A DNA stretch of 64,000 bases from Myxococcota bacterium (GTDB taxonomy: Bacteria > Myxococcota_A > UBA9160 > UBA6930), in NCBI GenBank assembly GCA_028285625.1, contig JANQOX010000005.1, positions 789,773 through 853,772 of the forward strand, read 5' to 3'. Below, piece by piece: positions 8,629 to 16,401 of the stretch. The first letter of the stretch is position 1. Each line of letters opens with the position of its first letter. Position numbers and translations under genes: made by a program. The notes under the pieces were generated by a model. That model ran no database searches. It was not told the DNA's origin and saw only the letters and a program-made list of their open reading frames with translations.

Positions 8629-9849
8629 CTAGACGCGCTCGATGATGATGGCGGGCGCCATGCCGCCGCCGGCACACATCGTGATCAGGCCGACCTGCTC
8701 GTCCCGGCGCTCGAGTTCGTCGAGGACCGTACCGATCAGGATGGCGCCGGTGGCGCCGATCGGATGGCCCAAGGCCATGGCACCGCCATTGACGTTGACC
8801 TTGTCGCGATCGAGTTCGAGGTCGCGCTGGTACTTCTCGGCTACGACGGCAAACGCTTCGTTCACCTCGAACAGGTCGATGTCGGCCAGGGTCATGCCCG
8901 CGCGCTTGAGCACCTTGCGGGTCGCGGGCACCGGGGCGTTGAGCATCAACGTCGGGCAGTCGCCCATGTTGGCTGTGGCCACGACGCGTGCACGCGGCTT
9001 CAGGCCGTGATCCTTCGCGTACTGCTCGCTCGCGAACAGGATCGCCGCGGAGCCATCGACCACGCCCGACGAGTTGCCCGCGTGGTGGACGTGCTCGATC
9101 TCGAGATCGGTGTACTTCTGGTTGATCAGCTCGCGGAAGGTCGGGAAGTCCTCGTGCCGGTAGTCGGCGACCTTCGGAAAGCTGGGCGGCAGCTTGGCGA
9201 GGGACTCCGCCGTGGTGCCGGGACGCGGGAACTCCTCGCGATCGAGGGCCAGCGAGCCATCGGGGTTGTGAACGGGAATCAGCGCCCGGTCGAAGCGACC
9301 TTCCTCGATCGCGACGGCGGCCCGACGCTGGGACTCGGCGGCCAGCGCATCGAGAGCTTCGCGCGGGATCCCCTCCAGGGAGGCGATGGCGTCTGCACAT
9401 ACGCCCTGGTGAGACTGGGGGTGCAGCTGCTGAAGGTGCGGGTTTCCCGCGCCCATCGGCATCATGCCCTTCTTGGGCAGCGACATCATCTCGGTGCCGC
9501 CCGCGATCACCAGGTCTTCCATGCCCGCCATGACCGCGGTGGATGCGATGTTGGCGCTGGTGATGCCCGACCCGCAGAACCGGTCGAGCGTGACGCCGCT
9601 GGCCTTGACGTCGTAGTCCGCATCCAGTGCCGACATACGCCCCAGGTCGCCCGACTGCTCGCAGACCTGGGAGCTCGTGCCCCAGACCACGTCGTCGACG
9701 TCGGCGGTTTCGAACCCATTGCGATCCCGCAGCGCGCGGAGAACGGTGGAACCCAGGTGCTGGGGGTGGAGGTGCGCGAGCGCGCCCTTCCCTTGCTTGC
9801 CCACGCCTCGGGGCGTGCGGCAGGCGTCGATGATGAAGGCGTCGGGCAT
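8629..9849 (-). CDS. Thiolase (acetyl-CoA acyltransferase)
   Basis: 406 residues from the ATG at 9849, with AGGAG eight bases upstream. All thiolase motifs are present: the nucleophile DRFCGSGITSANIAS near residue 90, NEAFAVVAEK with its His-bearing partner segment NGGAMALGHPIGATGA near 345-360, and the C-terminal CAGGGMAPAIIIERV with the second catalytic cysteine. It cleaves 3-ketoacyl-CoA with CoA (or condenses two acyl-CoAs). First gene of the minus-strand operon, followed by two dehydrogenases, a crotonase and the double CoA-transferase, consistent with a beta-oxidation-like route for an unknown acid. Confidence 0.95.
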   Translation of the reverse strand: MPDAFIIDACRTPRGVGKQGKGALAHLHPQHLGSTVLRALRDRNGFETADVDDVVWGTSSQVCEQSGDLGRMSALDADYDVKASGVTLDRFCGSGITSANIASTAVMAGMEDLVIAGGTEMMSLPKKGMMPMGAGNPHLQQLHPQSHQGVCADAIASLEGIPREALDALAAESQRRAAVAIEEGRFDRALIPVHNPDGSLALDREEFPRPGTTAESLAKLPPSFPKVADYRHEDFPTFRELINQKYTDLEIEHVHHAGNSSGVVDGSAAILFASEQYAKDHGLKPRARVVATANMGDCPTLMLNAPVPATRKVLKRAGMTLADIDLFEVNEAFAVVAEKYQRDLELDRDKVNVNGGAMALGHPIGATGAILIGTVLDELERRDEQVGLITMCAGGGMAPAIIIERV

Positions 9850-9975
9850 GGGGAACTCCTGATTGGCTGCGTGGGAATCGAGGCGGACGGTGGAGAGGAT
9901 GCCTCCAACCAGTTGCGTTTCGCGAATCCCATAAACTAGGATACTAATTACCCGGGCGCGAGGGAGAGCACCGCC
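9850..9975. promoter_or_regulatory. Divergent promoter region between thiolase operon and amidohydrolase
   Basis: This 126-bp gap separates two oppositely directed units and holds the only AT-rich patch nearby (about 9929-9950). On the plus strand TTGCGT (9913-9918) and TAGGAT (9937-9942) are 18 bases apart and could be -35 and -10 elements for the amidohydrolase, whose GTG is at 9976. On the minus strand the same AT-rich patch could serve the thiolase operon. No clear operator palindrome is seen. Confidence 0.4.
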
Positions 9976-11157
9976 GTGACGAATGACCAGATCGCCATCT
10001 TCGACGCCGACAACCACTACTACGAGGCGCACGATGCCTTCATCCGGCACGTGCCCCCGAGGATGCGTTCGCGCTGCGTCGAGTGGATCGAGCTGGAGAA
10101 CGGCCGCAAGTATCACGTGATCGGAGGCTGGATCGACCGGGGCAGCAACCCGAGCTTCAACCCGATCTCGAAGCCGGGCGTGCTGCGCCAGTACTTCCGC
10201 GGCAACCCGGAGAACAAGACCAGCGCCGAGCTCGTGCGCTCCGCACTCGAGCCGATGCCGCCGGAGTACATGGACCGCGATGCGCGGATCGCGCGGATGG
10301 ACGAGCAGCAGCTCGAGGCCGCCTGGCTCTTCCCGACCCAGGGCGTGCTCTACGAGGAGCCCCTCAAGAAGGACGTCGAGGCGGTTCGGACGACCTTCAC
10401 CGCGTTCAACCGCTGGCTCGAAGAGGACTGGGGCATCACCTATCAGGATCGCATCTTCACGGCGCCCTACATCTCGCTCGCCGACGTCGATTGGGCCTGT
10501 GCCGAGCTCGAGTGGGCGCTCGAGCGCGACGCGCGCATCGTGGTCATGCGGCCGAGCGCCGTCTTCACGCGCAACGGCCCACGCAACCCCGGCCACACCG
10601 ACTTCGACCCCTTCTGGGCGCGCGTCAACGAGGCCGGGATCACCGTGGTGACCCACATCGGCGCGACCCGGCACGACAACAACGGCTACGACCAGAAGAG
10701 TTTCGACGTCCTGGGGATGCTGCCTCGGCCGACCATCGCCAACTTCCACCGTGCGCGGAACATCAACGACTTTCTCGCCAGCATGGTCTTCGACAAGCTC
10801 TTCGAGCGATTCCCGAATCTCCGGATCGCTTCGGTGGAGAACGGGGCCGACTTCGTCGGCGGGCTCCTCAAGACGCTGGCCGGCACCCACGAGCGGCTGG
10901 GTGGGTACTTCGCAGAGGACCCCGTGGAGAGCTTCCGCGAGCACGTCTGGGTCAACCCGTTCTGGGAGGACGACATCGGCGAGATCGTCGACCTCATGGG
11001 GCCCGACCGCGTGATCCTGGGGTCGGACTGGCCGCACATGGAGGGGCTCGAGCGCCCGCGCGACATCTTCGAGGAGATCACGGAGATCCCCGTCGACGTG
11101 CAGCAGAAGATCCTGCACGCCAACACTGCGGCGCTGAACGAGCGCCGACCGGCCTGA
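9976..11157 (+). CDS. Amidohydrolase-2 family metal-dependent hydrolase or decarboxylase
   Basis: 393 residues from a GTG at 9976 with AGGGAG ten bases upstream. It begins IFDADNHYYEAHDAF, the degenerate first metal site (D-A-D-N-H) common in the uncultured 'amidohydrolase' relatives of ACMS decarboxylase. Later it has VTHIGATRH near residue 230, GADFVGGLLKTL, and DRVILGSDWPHMEGLERP near 340-357, whose Asp is the conserved metal or base residue. Family members hydrolyse or decarboxylate aromatic or terpenoid acids. Next to CoA-ester genes and followed 25 bp later by a crotonase, it probably belongs to the same catabolic programme. Confidence 0.88.
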   Translation: MTNDQIAIFDADNHYYEAHDAFIRHVPPRMRSRCVEWIELENGRKYHVIGGWIDRGSNPSFNPISKPGVLRQYFRGNPENKTSAELVRSALEPMPPEYMDRDARIARMDEQQLEAAWLFPTQGVLYEEPLKKDVEAVRTTFTAFNRWLEEDWGITYQDRIFTAPYISLADVDWACAELEWALERDARIVVMRPSAVFTRNGPRNPGHTDFDPFWARVNEAGITVVTHIGATRHDNNGYDQKSFDVLGMLPRPTIANFHRARNINDFLASMVFDKLFERFPNLRIASVENGADFVGGLLKTLAGTHERLGGYFAEDPVESFREHVWVNPFWEDDIGEIVDLMGPDRVILGSDWPHMEGLERPRDIFEEITEIPVDVQQKILHANTAALNERRPA

Positions 11158-11182
11158 CCGGACGAGACGGAGTGCACGACCC

Positions 11183-12076
11183 ATGGAAACCGCCGACTAC
11201 CAGCACATCCGGTACGAAGTCGAAGACGGCCGTGCGCGCATCACCTTCGCGCGGCCCAAGACCCACAACGCATTGACCTCGCGCCTGCTCGAAGAGCTCG
11301 AGCACGCGCTCTGGGAAGCCGACGACGACCAGAACGTCCACTGCGTGATCGTGCGCGGCGAGGGCAAGTCGTTCTGTTCCGGATACGACCTGACCTCGAT
11401 CGGTCGCGAGAAGCGCGAGGGGTATCGGACGGGCCGGTCGCACGACGACGACATCTGGATGATCGAGCAGAGCAATCGGCGCATCCGCACGCTGATGCAG
11501 GTGCACAAGCCTTCGATCGCCCAGGTGCAGGGCAACTGCCTCGCGGGTGGAACCGACGTCGCGCTCGCCTGCGACATGGTGATCGCGGCCGACGACGCGC
11601 GCATCGGGTTTCCCGCCGCGCGCTCGATGGGGGCGCAGCCCGGAAACCTCTGGATGTACCACTGCGGTCCGCAGTGGGCGAAACGGCTGCAGCTCACCGG
11701 AGACTCGGTGACCGGCGCCGATGCCGAGAAGCTCGGTCTCGTGATGAAGGCCGTCCCTGCCGACGTGCTCGAAGACGAGGTCGAGGGCCTGGCCGACCGC
11801 CTGGCACTGGTCGATGCCGACCTGCTCGCCGCGAACAAGCGCATCACCAACCTCGCCCTCGAACTCATGGGCGCACAGACCCTCCATCGCCTGGCGGGCG
11901 AGAACGATGCACGCGCCCATCGGGCCCGTGCCGTCCGCGACTACGGCCGCAACATCCGGGAGCTGGGCCTGAGGGAGACCCTGCGCCGTCGGGACGAGCC
12001 CTTCGGGGACGGCTTCGCCAAGGTGGGAGAGCCCGAGGGAAGGAACAACCTCGTTCGAGGGGCGCGCGAGGACTGA
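11183..12076 (+). CDS. Enoyl-CoA hydratase/isomerase family protein
   Basis: 297 residues, slightly longer than usual because of the basic C-terminal tail. Core motifs are ITFARPKTHNALTSRLLEEL, VIVRGEGKSFCSGYDLTSI and VQGNCLAGGTDVALACDMVI; the expected second catalytic position (IGFPAARSMGAQPGN) carries no glutamate, so it may isomerise or cleave rather than hydrate. It starts 25 bp after the amidohydrolase and probably forms an operon with it and the serine hydrolase downstream. Cytoplasmic, CoA-ester substrate. Confidence 0.9.
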   Translation: METADYQHIRYEVEDGRARITFARPKTHNALTSRLLEELEHALWEADDDQNVHCVIVRGEGKSFCSGYDLTSIGREKREGYRTGRSHDDDIWMIEQSNRRIRTLMQVHKPSIAQVQGNCLAGGTDVALACDMVIAADDARIGFPAARSMGAQPGNLWMYHCGPQWAKRLQLTGDSVTGADAEKLGLVMKAVPADVLEDEVEGLADRLALVDADLLAANKRITNLALELMGAQTLHRLAGENDARAHRARAVRDYGRNIRELGLRETLRRRDEPFGDGFAKVGEPEGRNNLVRGARED

Positions 12077-12112
12077 TCGCGCCACGCCCGGGGCACGGGG
12101 TACCATGGCCCC

Positions 12113-13303
12113 ATGATCGACACGAGCCTCCTGGCCAGCTCACCCGAAGCCGTCGGCATCGACTCCTCCGCACTCGGCGCGCTGTTCGAGCGCGCGGAGA
12201 AGGAGGTCCGCGAGGGCACGTTGCCGTCGGTGCAGATCGCCGTCGCGCGCGAAGGCAAGATCGCCGGCATGCAGACGTTCGGCCGCGCCACTCTCGGTGG
12301 CGTCGAGCGCGAAGCCGACGACGACTCGCTCTACTGCATCTTCTCGTGCACGAAGGCCATCACGTCGGCCGCCGCCTGGCTGTTGATCCAGGAGGGCAAG
12401 CTCTCGATCGACGAGCAGGTCGCAGCGATCGTTCCCGAGTTCGGGAGCCACGGCAAGGACGCGGTCACCGTCGAGCAGCTCTTCACCCACACGGCGGGCT
12501 TCCCGACGGCCCCCTTCGATCCGGCCGCCTTTCTCGATCGCGATCGGCGCCTCGAGTACTTCGCCCGCTGGCGGCTCAACTTCGAGCCGGGAAGCCGCTT
12601 CATCTACCACCCCTCATCGAGCATGTACGTGATCGCCGAGATCATCGAGCGGCGCTCGGGTACGACCTACCACGACTTCGTGCGGCAGCGCATCGCCCTG
12701 CCGCTCGGCCTGCCCGACCTCTTCGTGGGGCTGCCCGATTCCGAGCATGGGCGCGCTGCCGACATCGAGCATCGGGGCGAGGAGCTGACCGCGGCGGACT
12801 ACGAGGAGATGGGGATCCCCCAGCCGCCGGTCACCGAGGTCACCGAAGAGGCGGTCATGCGCTTCAACCGCGCGGACGTGCGGCGTGCCGGCATCCCGGG
12901 CGGTGGCGCCTTCACCAATGCGCACACGCTCGCGCTCTTCTACCAGGGGCTGCTCTCGGGCGGTCGGACTGCAGACGGCGCTCCCATCTGGGAGCCCGAG
13001 ACGATCGCCATGGCGCGCGAGATCCGGAACCCCGAGTTCACCGACATCGTGTTCCGCAAACCTGCGAACCGGGGGCTCGGCCTGATGATCGCCGGCGACC
13101 GTGACCGCACCTACCGCGGGTTCGGTCACACCAACTCGGAGCTCGCGTTCGGCCACGGCGGAGCCGGTGGGCAGATCGGCTGGGCCGACCCGGTGACGGG
13201 CATCTCGATCGGCTACTGCACCAACGGCTTCGACCGCCACGCCATCCGTCAGGCGCGCCGCACCATCGGCATCTCGAGCCGCGCGGCGTCCTGCGCCCTC
13301 TAG
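12113..13303 (+). CDS. Serine hydrolase of the beta-lactamase class C / esterase family
   Basis: 396 residues with no signal peptide, so probably cytoplasmic. The S-x-x-K nucleophile motif is SCTKAI (about residues 79-84); the Y-x-N-like element is YHPSSSMYV near 164; the third box is GHGGAGGQIGWADP near 345. This matches EstB-type esterases and D-aminopeptidase-like proteins rather than true beta-lactamases. Beside an amidohydrolase and a crotonase it is likely an ester- or lactone-hydrolysing catabolic enzyme. Confidence 0.88.
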   Translation: MIDTSLLASSPEAVGIDSSALGALFERAEKEVREGTLPSVQIAVAREGKIAGMQTFGRATLGGVEREADDDSLYCIFSCTKAITSAAAWLLIQEGKLSIDEQVAAIVPEFGSHGKDAVTVEQLFTHTAGFPTAPFDPAAFLDRDRRLEYFARWRLNFEPGSRFIYHPSSSMYVIAEIIERRSGTTYHDFVRQRIALPLGLPDLFVGLPDSEHGRAADIEHRGEELTAADYEEMGIPQPPVTEVTEEAVMRFNRADVRRAGIPGGGAFTNAHTLALFYQGLLSGGRTADGAPIWEPETIAMAREIRNPEFTDIVFRKPANRGLGLMIAGDRDRTYRGFGHTNSELAFGHGGAGGQIGWADPVTGISIGYCTNGFDRHAIRQARRTIGISSRAASCAL

Positions 13304-13376
13304 CCGGCCTCGGGTGAGAAGGGAGCCCGCCCCGAGCTGATAGAGTCACGCCCTTCACCGACAAGGAGGGTGTCTC

Positions 13377-13736
13377 TTGATCACGTACCTCTATTGGGCT
13401 GCGGTCGTGCTGCTCGTCGCCCTTGCGATCCTGGGGCTGGGTCTGCACCTGGGCCATTGGAAGGCGGCGATCGGCATTGCTGCCGTTCTGCTCGCGATCG
13501 GCGGCGGGGCCTACTGGTTCCACTTTCAGCAGGTCTTCGTGAAGCGCTGGGGAGGCGTGATGACGATCCGGGTCCCCGAAGGCCAGCGTCACATCACGGC
13601 CACCTGGAAGGGCGACAACCTCTGGATCGAGAACTACGACCCGGCCACGAACACCTGCCACTTCAACGAGTACGCCCGGGGCAACCTGCTCGAGGGCCAG
13701 GTGACCATCAAGGACTGCAACCCGCTGTCGCGCTGA
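13377..13736 (+). CDS. Small membrane-anchored protein, unknown function
   Basis: 119 residues starting at a TTG (13377) placed eight bases after a strong AAGGAGGG (13363-13370), which decides the start. Two hydrophobic helices occupy about residues 4-22 and 28-45, followed by a soluble, probably extracytoplasmic domain of about 70 residues with GGVMTIRVPEG and two cysteines (NTCHFNEY, IKDCNPL) that could form a disulfide. No family recognised. Downstream is a PEP-CTERM protein on the same strand. Confidence 0.7.
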   Translation: MITYLYWAAVVLLVALAILGLGLHLGHWKAAIGIAAVLLAIGGGAYWFHFQQVFVKRWGGVMTIRVPEGQRHITATWKGDNLWIENYDPATNTCHFNEYARGNLLEGQVTIKDCNPLSR

Positions 13737-13772
13737 CGTGACACGGGAGCCCGTCTCGCGCCACGAACAGGC

Positions 13773-14489
13773 ATGGGACGAATTCGTGGCTTGATCCCGT
13801 CATCCCCGTGGGCCCTTCTCCGGGCAGCCGGTCTGTCGCTCGCCCTCGTCGGCTCCCCCGAGTCGGCGCTCGGGCTGCGGGCCGAGCCCGAGACCCAGCG
13901 CTTCGTGGACATCGTGCCCCGCCCGATCAGCCGCGTGTCGGGCGAGGTCGAGATCCTGGGCTTCGACGCCGGGATCCCCGCGGACGGGGTGCTGCTCGAC
14001 GGAAGCGTCGACCCCAGCGATGTGAGCATCCGCTTTCGGACCACGCTCGACCCGGACGCGGACGGCCTCGCGGGCCTCTACGTGCTACTGCGCGGGCGTG
14101 CAGGCAGCGGGCCCGTGGCACCGGTGGCCGCCGGCTTCGTGCCGGGGCCCGACGCAGACGCCACGCAGGCGCTGCTCTCACCGGTCACCGACATCGCCCG
14201 GATGCGCTTCGCAGGCGAGCTGCTGCCGGGGCGTGCGAGCGATGTGTTCTTCGTGAGCTACGACGCCGTCGCGAAGGGCATGGCGATCTCGATCGCTGCG
14301 CTGGCGGCGACCGAGACACCGCCTCCCTTCCGCCCGGTGTTCTTCGTGACACCGGGCGCGCGAATCGTGCCCGAGCCCGCGGGCGTCGCACGCGCGGGGC
14401 TCGCAGCACTCGTCGTGTTCTGCGCGCGCGGGCGAAGCGCGCGCCGCGGAGCCGCTCGCGTCAGGACCCGCTGGCGACGGCGTCGATGA
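13773..14489 (+). CDS. Exported protein with PEP-CTERM-like sorting tail
   Basis: 238 residues. The N-terminus has a basic start and hydrophobic stretch ending at SPESALG (signal peptide, about residues 1-34). The C-terminus has VPEP, a hydrophobic segment (AGLAALVVFCA) and an arginine cluster, the layout of the PEP-CTERM/exosortase signal. The middle is all-beta-like and Asp-rich (DVSIRFRTTLDPDADG). Function of the mature part is unknown. Its 3' end overlaps the convergent hydrolase gene by 29 bp, which lengthens the basic tail beyond the usual few residues; a frameshift near the end cannot be excluded. Confidence 0.65.
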   Translation: MGRIRGLIPSSPWALLRAAGLSLALVGSPESALGLRAEPETQRFVDIVPRPISRVSGEVEILGFDAGIPADGVLLDGSVDPSDVSIRFRTTLDPDADGLAGLYVLLRGRAGSGPVAPVAAGFVPGPDADATQALLSPVTDIARMRFAGELLPGRASDVFFVSYDAVAKGMAISIAALAATETPPPFRPVFFVTPGARIVPEPAGVARAGLAALVVFCARGRSARRGAARVRTRWRRRR

Positions 14490-15486
14490 GGCGGCGCATG
14501 CGGCCCATCGCGTCGGCCAGGTGCGGTACGAAGCCCATGTGGCTGCCGGGGTACCAGGCGATGCGCGGCTCGCCCCAGCGCTTCCACATCGCACGCACGG
14601 TGTCGGGCCGGAAGAACCGATCGTCGTCCATCGCGAACAGCTGGATGCGTTCGTGCGGGATCTGCGGCAGCAGCTGCGGCCAGCCGATGCGCTGGGTGAA
14701 CGCGGCGAAGTCGCTCGGCTGCCACCCGAAGCGGGCGAGGTCGGTGCGCATGCCATGCAGGACCGGCGCGTCGGCCACGAGCGCGCCCAGGTCCATGTGG
14801 GCGATGAACGGGGCCGAGAACGCGAAGCGCGGCTCGAGGCAGGTGAGCGCCGCAGCCAGCGCGCCCCCGAGCGAAAGCCCGGCGATGCCGACGGGCTGGT
14901 CCGAGTCGGCCTGCATCCAGCCGAGTAGCGTCCTCGCATCGAGCAGGGTCTGACGCAAGGACTCCATGCTGCGAACCAGGTCGGCCGTCCAGTAGAGGTC
15001 GCCATCCAGGCGTGAAGCGCGCGGCTTGCGGCTGCCATGGTAGGGCGGCTGCAGCTGCACGATCTCCACGTCTAATGCGCGCGCCATGCCGAGCAGCAGC
15101 GTCCACTCCTCGAGGGGCGTCTCGGGCTGCATGTAGCCGTGGATGTAGAGCAGCTTCGGTCGGTCCCGGCCCGAGGCCGGGCGCAGCCGGCGGGCGGTGA
15201 CGCGGTGGATCCGGCGCCGGCGGGCGTGGTAGTGGCGCGCGAATTCGGGTTCGAGCGGGTCGTGCAGCGAGCTGAACGCAAGGTCCTCGCTGACGAGCCC
15301 GGGCAGCCGCCATCGTCGGCTGACCTCGACGTCCGGGATACCTGGCGGAGCGGGGAAGAGCTGCCCGATCTCGAGGCCCTCGTAGGCTGTGAGGCGGTCG
15401 ATCGTGTTGCGCGGGCGTTGGCGAACCACGTCGGCCACCCGCACGAGCAGGCCGGCCAGGTCGTCCGTATGCGGTAGAAGCGGCAT
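14461..15486 (-). CDS. Alpha/beta hydrolase
   Basis: 341 residues. The strand-turn LLYIHGYMQPETPLEEW (about 112-128) is the oxyanion-loop region, the nucleophile elbow is IAGLSLGGALAAAL (Ser near residue 206), and the C-terminal YPGSHMGFVP supplies the catalytic His. No signal peptide. It lies 45 bp downstream of another alpha/beta hydrolase on the same strand, so the two are probably co-transcribed. Substrate is unknown; the type is lipase/esterase-like. Confidence 0.85.
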   Translation of the reverse strand: MPLLPHTDDLAGLLVRVADVVRQRPRNTIDRLTAYEGLEIGQLFPAPPGIPDVEVSRRWRLPGLVSEDLAFSSLHDPLEPEFARHYHARRRRIHRVTARRLRPASGRDRPKLLYIHGYMQPETPLEEWTLLLGMARALDVEIVQLQPPYHGSRKPRASRLDGDLYWTADLVRSMESLRQTLLDARTLLGWMQADSDQPVGIAGLSLGGALAAALTCLEPRFAFSAPFIAHMDLGALVADAPVLHGMRTDLARFGWQPSDFAAFTQRIGWPQLLPQIPHERIQLFAMDDDRFFRPDTVRAMWKRWGEPRIAWYPGSHMGFVPHLADAMGRMRRLIDAVASGS

Positions 15487-15531
15487 CGCCTACGCGACTC
15501 CCCTCATCGGTCGCCGAAAAGGCGCATCGCT

Positions 15532-16284
15532 TCAACTCGCCTCGGCGCGCCGCGCATACGGCTGCCACGCGCCTTCGGGCAGGGCCACCCGGTCTGCGAC
15601 GATCTCGAAGACCTCGCTGTGAAACCCCATGCCCGTGTGGCTGCAGTGCACCTCGACGTTCTCGCGCAGTGGCCCTTCGTCCTGCAGGCAGCTCTGCCAG
15701 TGAACGATGCCGTCGGTCTTGCTGTAGATCGAGGTGGTGGGTACGTCGAGCGGGCGGCGCAGGGCGGCCCGCAGGTCGTGTGCTTCGTGCAGGGGCTTGC
15801 CCTCGGGTCGCAGCGGGACGAAGCGCGTGGCGTGTGTCGCCGAGATGTCCGCGAACGGTGATCCCATGGTGATCACCTGACGGACCAGCGATGGGTGGGC
15901 CCTCGCCAGCTCGCGTGCGTACAGGCCTCCGAGGCTCCAGCCCACCAGACTCACCTTGCGGTCGTGGCGCTCGGCCAGGTGCGTGAGGCGGTGCTGCAGC
16001 GTTTCGACGACCTTCGGGGTCGGCCCGAGGTTCACGCCGAGGTGCGAACTGCGCGCGTCGTAGCAGAGGTCGCGCAGGAAGTTGCGCAGGGGCGAGGTCG
16101 AGAACTCGGGGGCCAGGAAGCCCGGCATCACCAACACGGGATGCCCGTCGCCGCGGGGCGCGTCGCGCAGCAGTCTGCGGCGCGCGCGGAAGTTGGTGAG
16201 ATCGCCGATCGCTCGGAGCTGCTCCTGCGCGAACAGCGCGAGCGGCGGCGGACCGACTGCGTCCCAATGCGGTTCATTCGCCAT
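15532..16284 (-). CDS. Alpha/beta hydrolase, lipase-like
   Basis: 250 residues. VLVMPGFLAPEFSTSPLRNF (about 50-69) carries the oxyanion loop, VSLVGWSLGGLYARELAR the nucleophile elbow G-W-S-L-G with Ser near 119, and SIYSKTDGIVHWQSC the acid residue; HTGMGFHSEVFEIVA supplies the His. The GWSLGG elbow with a preceding family-like PGF motif is typical of triacylglycerol-lipase-like proteins without a secretion signal. First gene of a two-gene hydrolase unit. Confidence 0.88.
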   Translation of the reverse strand: MANEPHWDAVGPPPLALFAQEQLRAIGDLTNFRARRRLLRDAPRGDGHPVLVMPGFLAPEFSTSPLRNFLRDLCYDARSSHLGVNLGPTPKVVETLQHRLTHLAERHDRKVSLVGWSLGGLYARELARAHPSLVRQVITMGSPFADISATHATRFVPLRPEGKPLHEAHDLRAALRRPLDVPTTSIYSKTDGIVHWQSCLQDEGPLRENVEVHCSHTGMGFHSEVFEIVADRVALPEGAWQPYARRAEAS

Positions 16285-16401
16285 CCCGCAAACGTAAGCA
16301 CCCGGTCCGCGTTGTCACGCGGTGTCCGCCACCCGACTGCTGCTCGGCCCACGCGGAGCCTCCGCGACCGCCGCGCGGCGACCCGTTCTATAGTCGGCGG
16401 C

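Noticed and set aside
6128-9400. A 1090-residue open frame on the minus strand
   Set aside because: Only the last 373 codons are an acyl-CoA dehydrogenase; the rest lies antiphase to the thiolase and second dehydrogenase genes.
15895-16401. An N-terminal extension of 169 residues on the AsmA-like protein
   Set aside because: It is the antisense of the lipase-like gene, with no domain; a GTG at 16402 directly precedes the membrane anchor.
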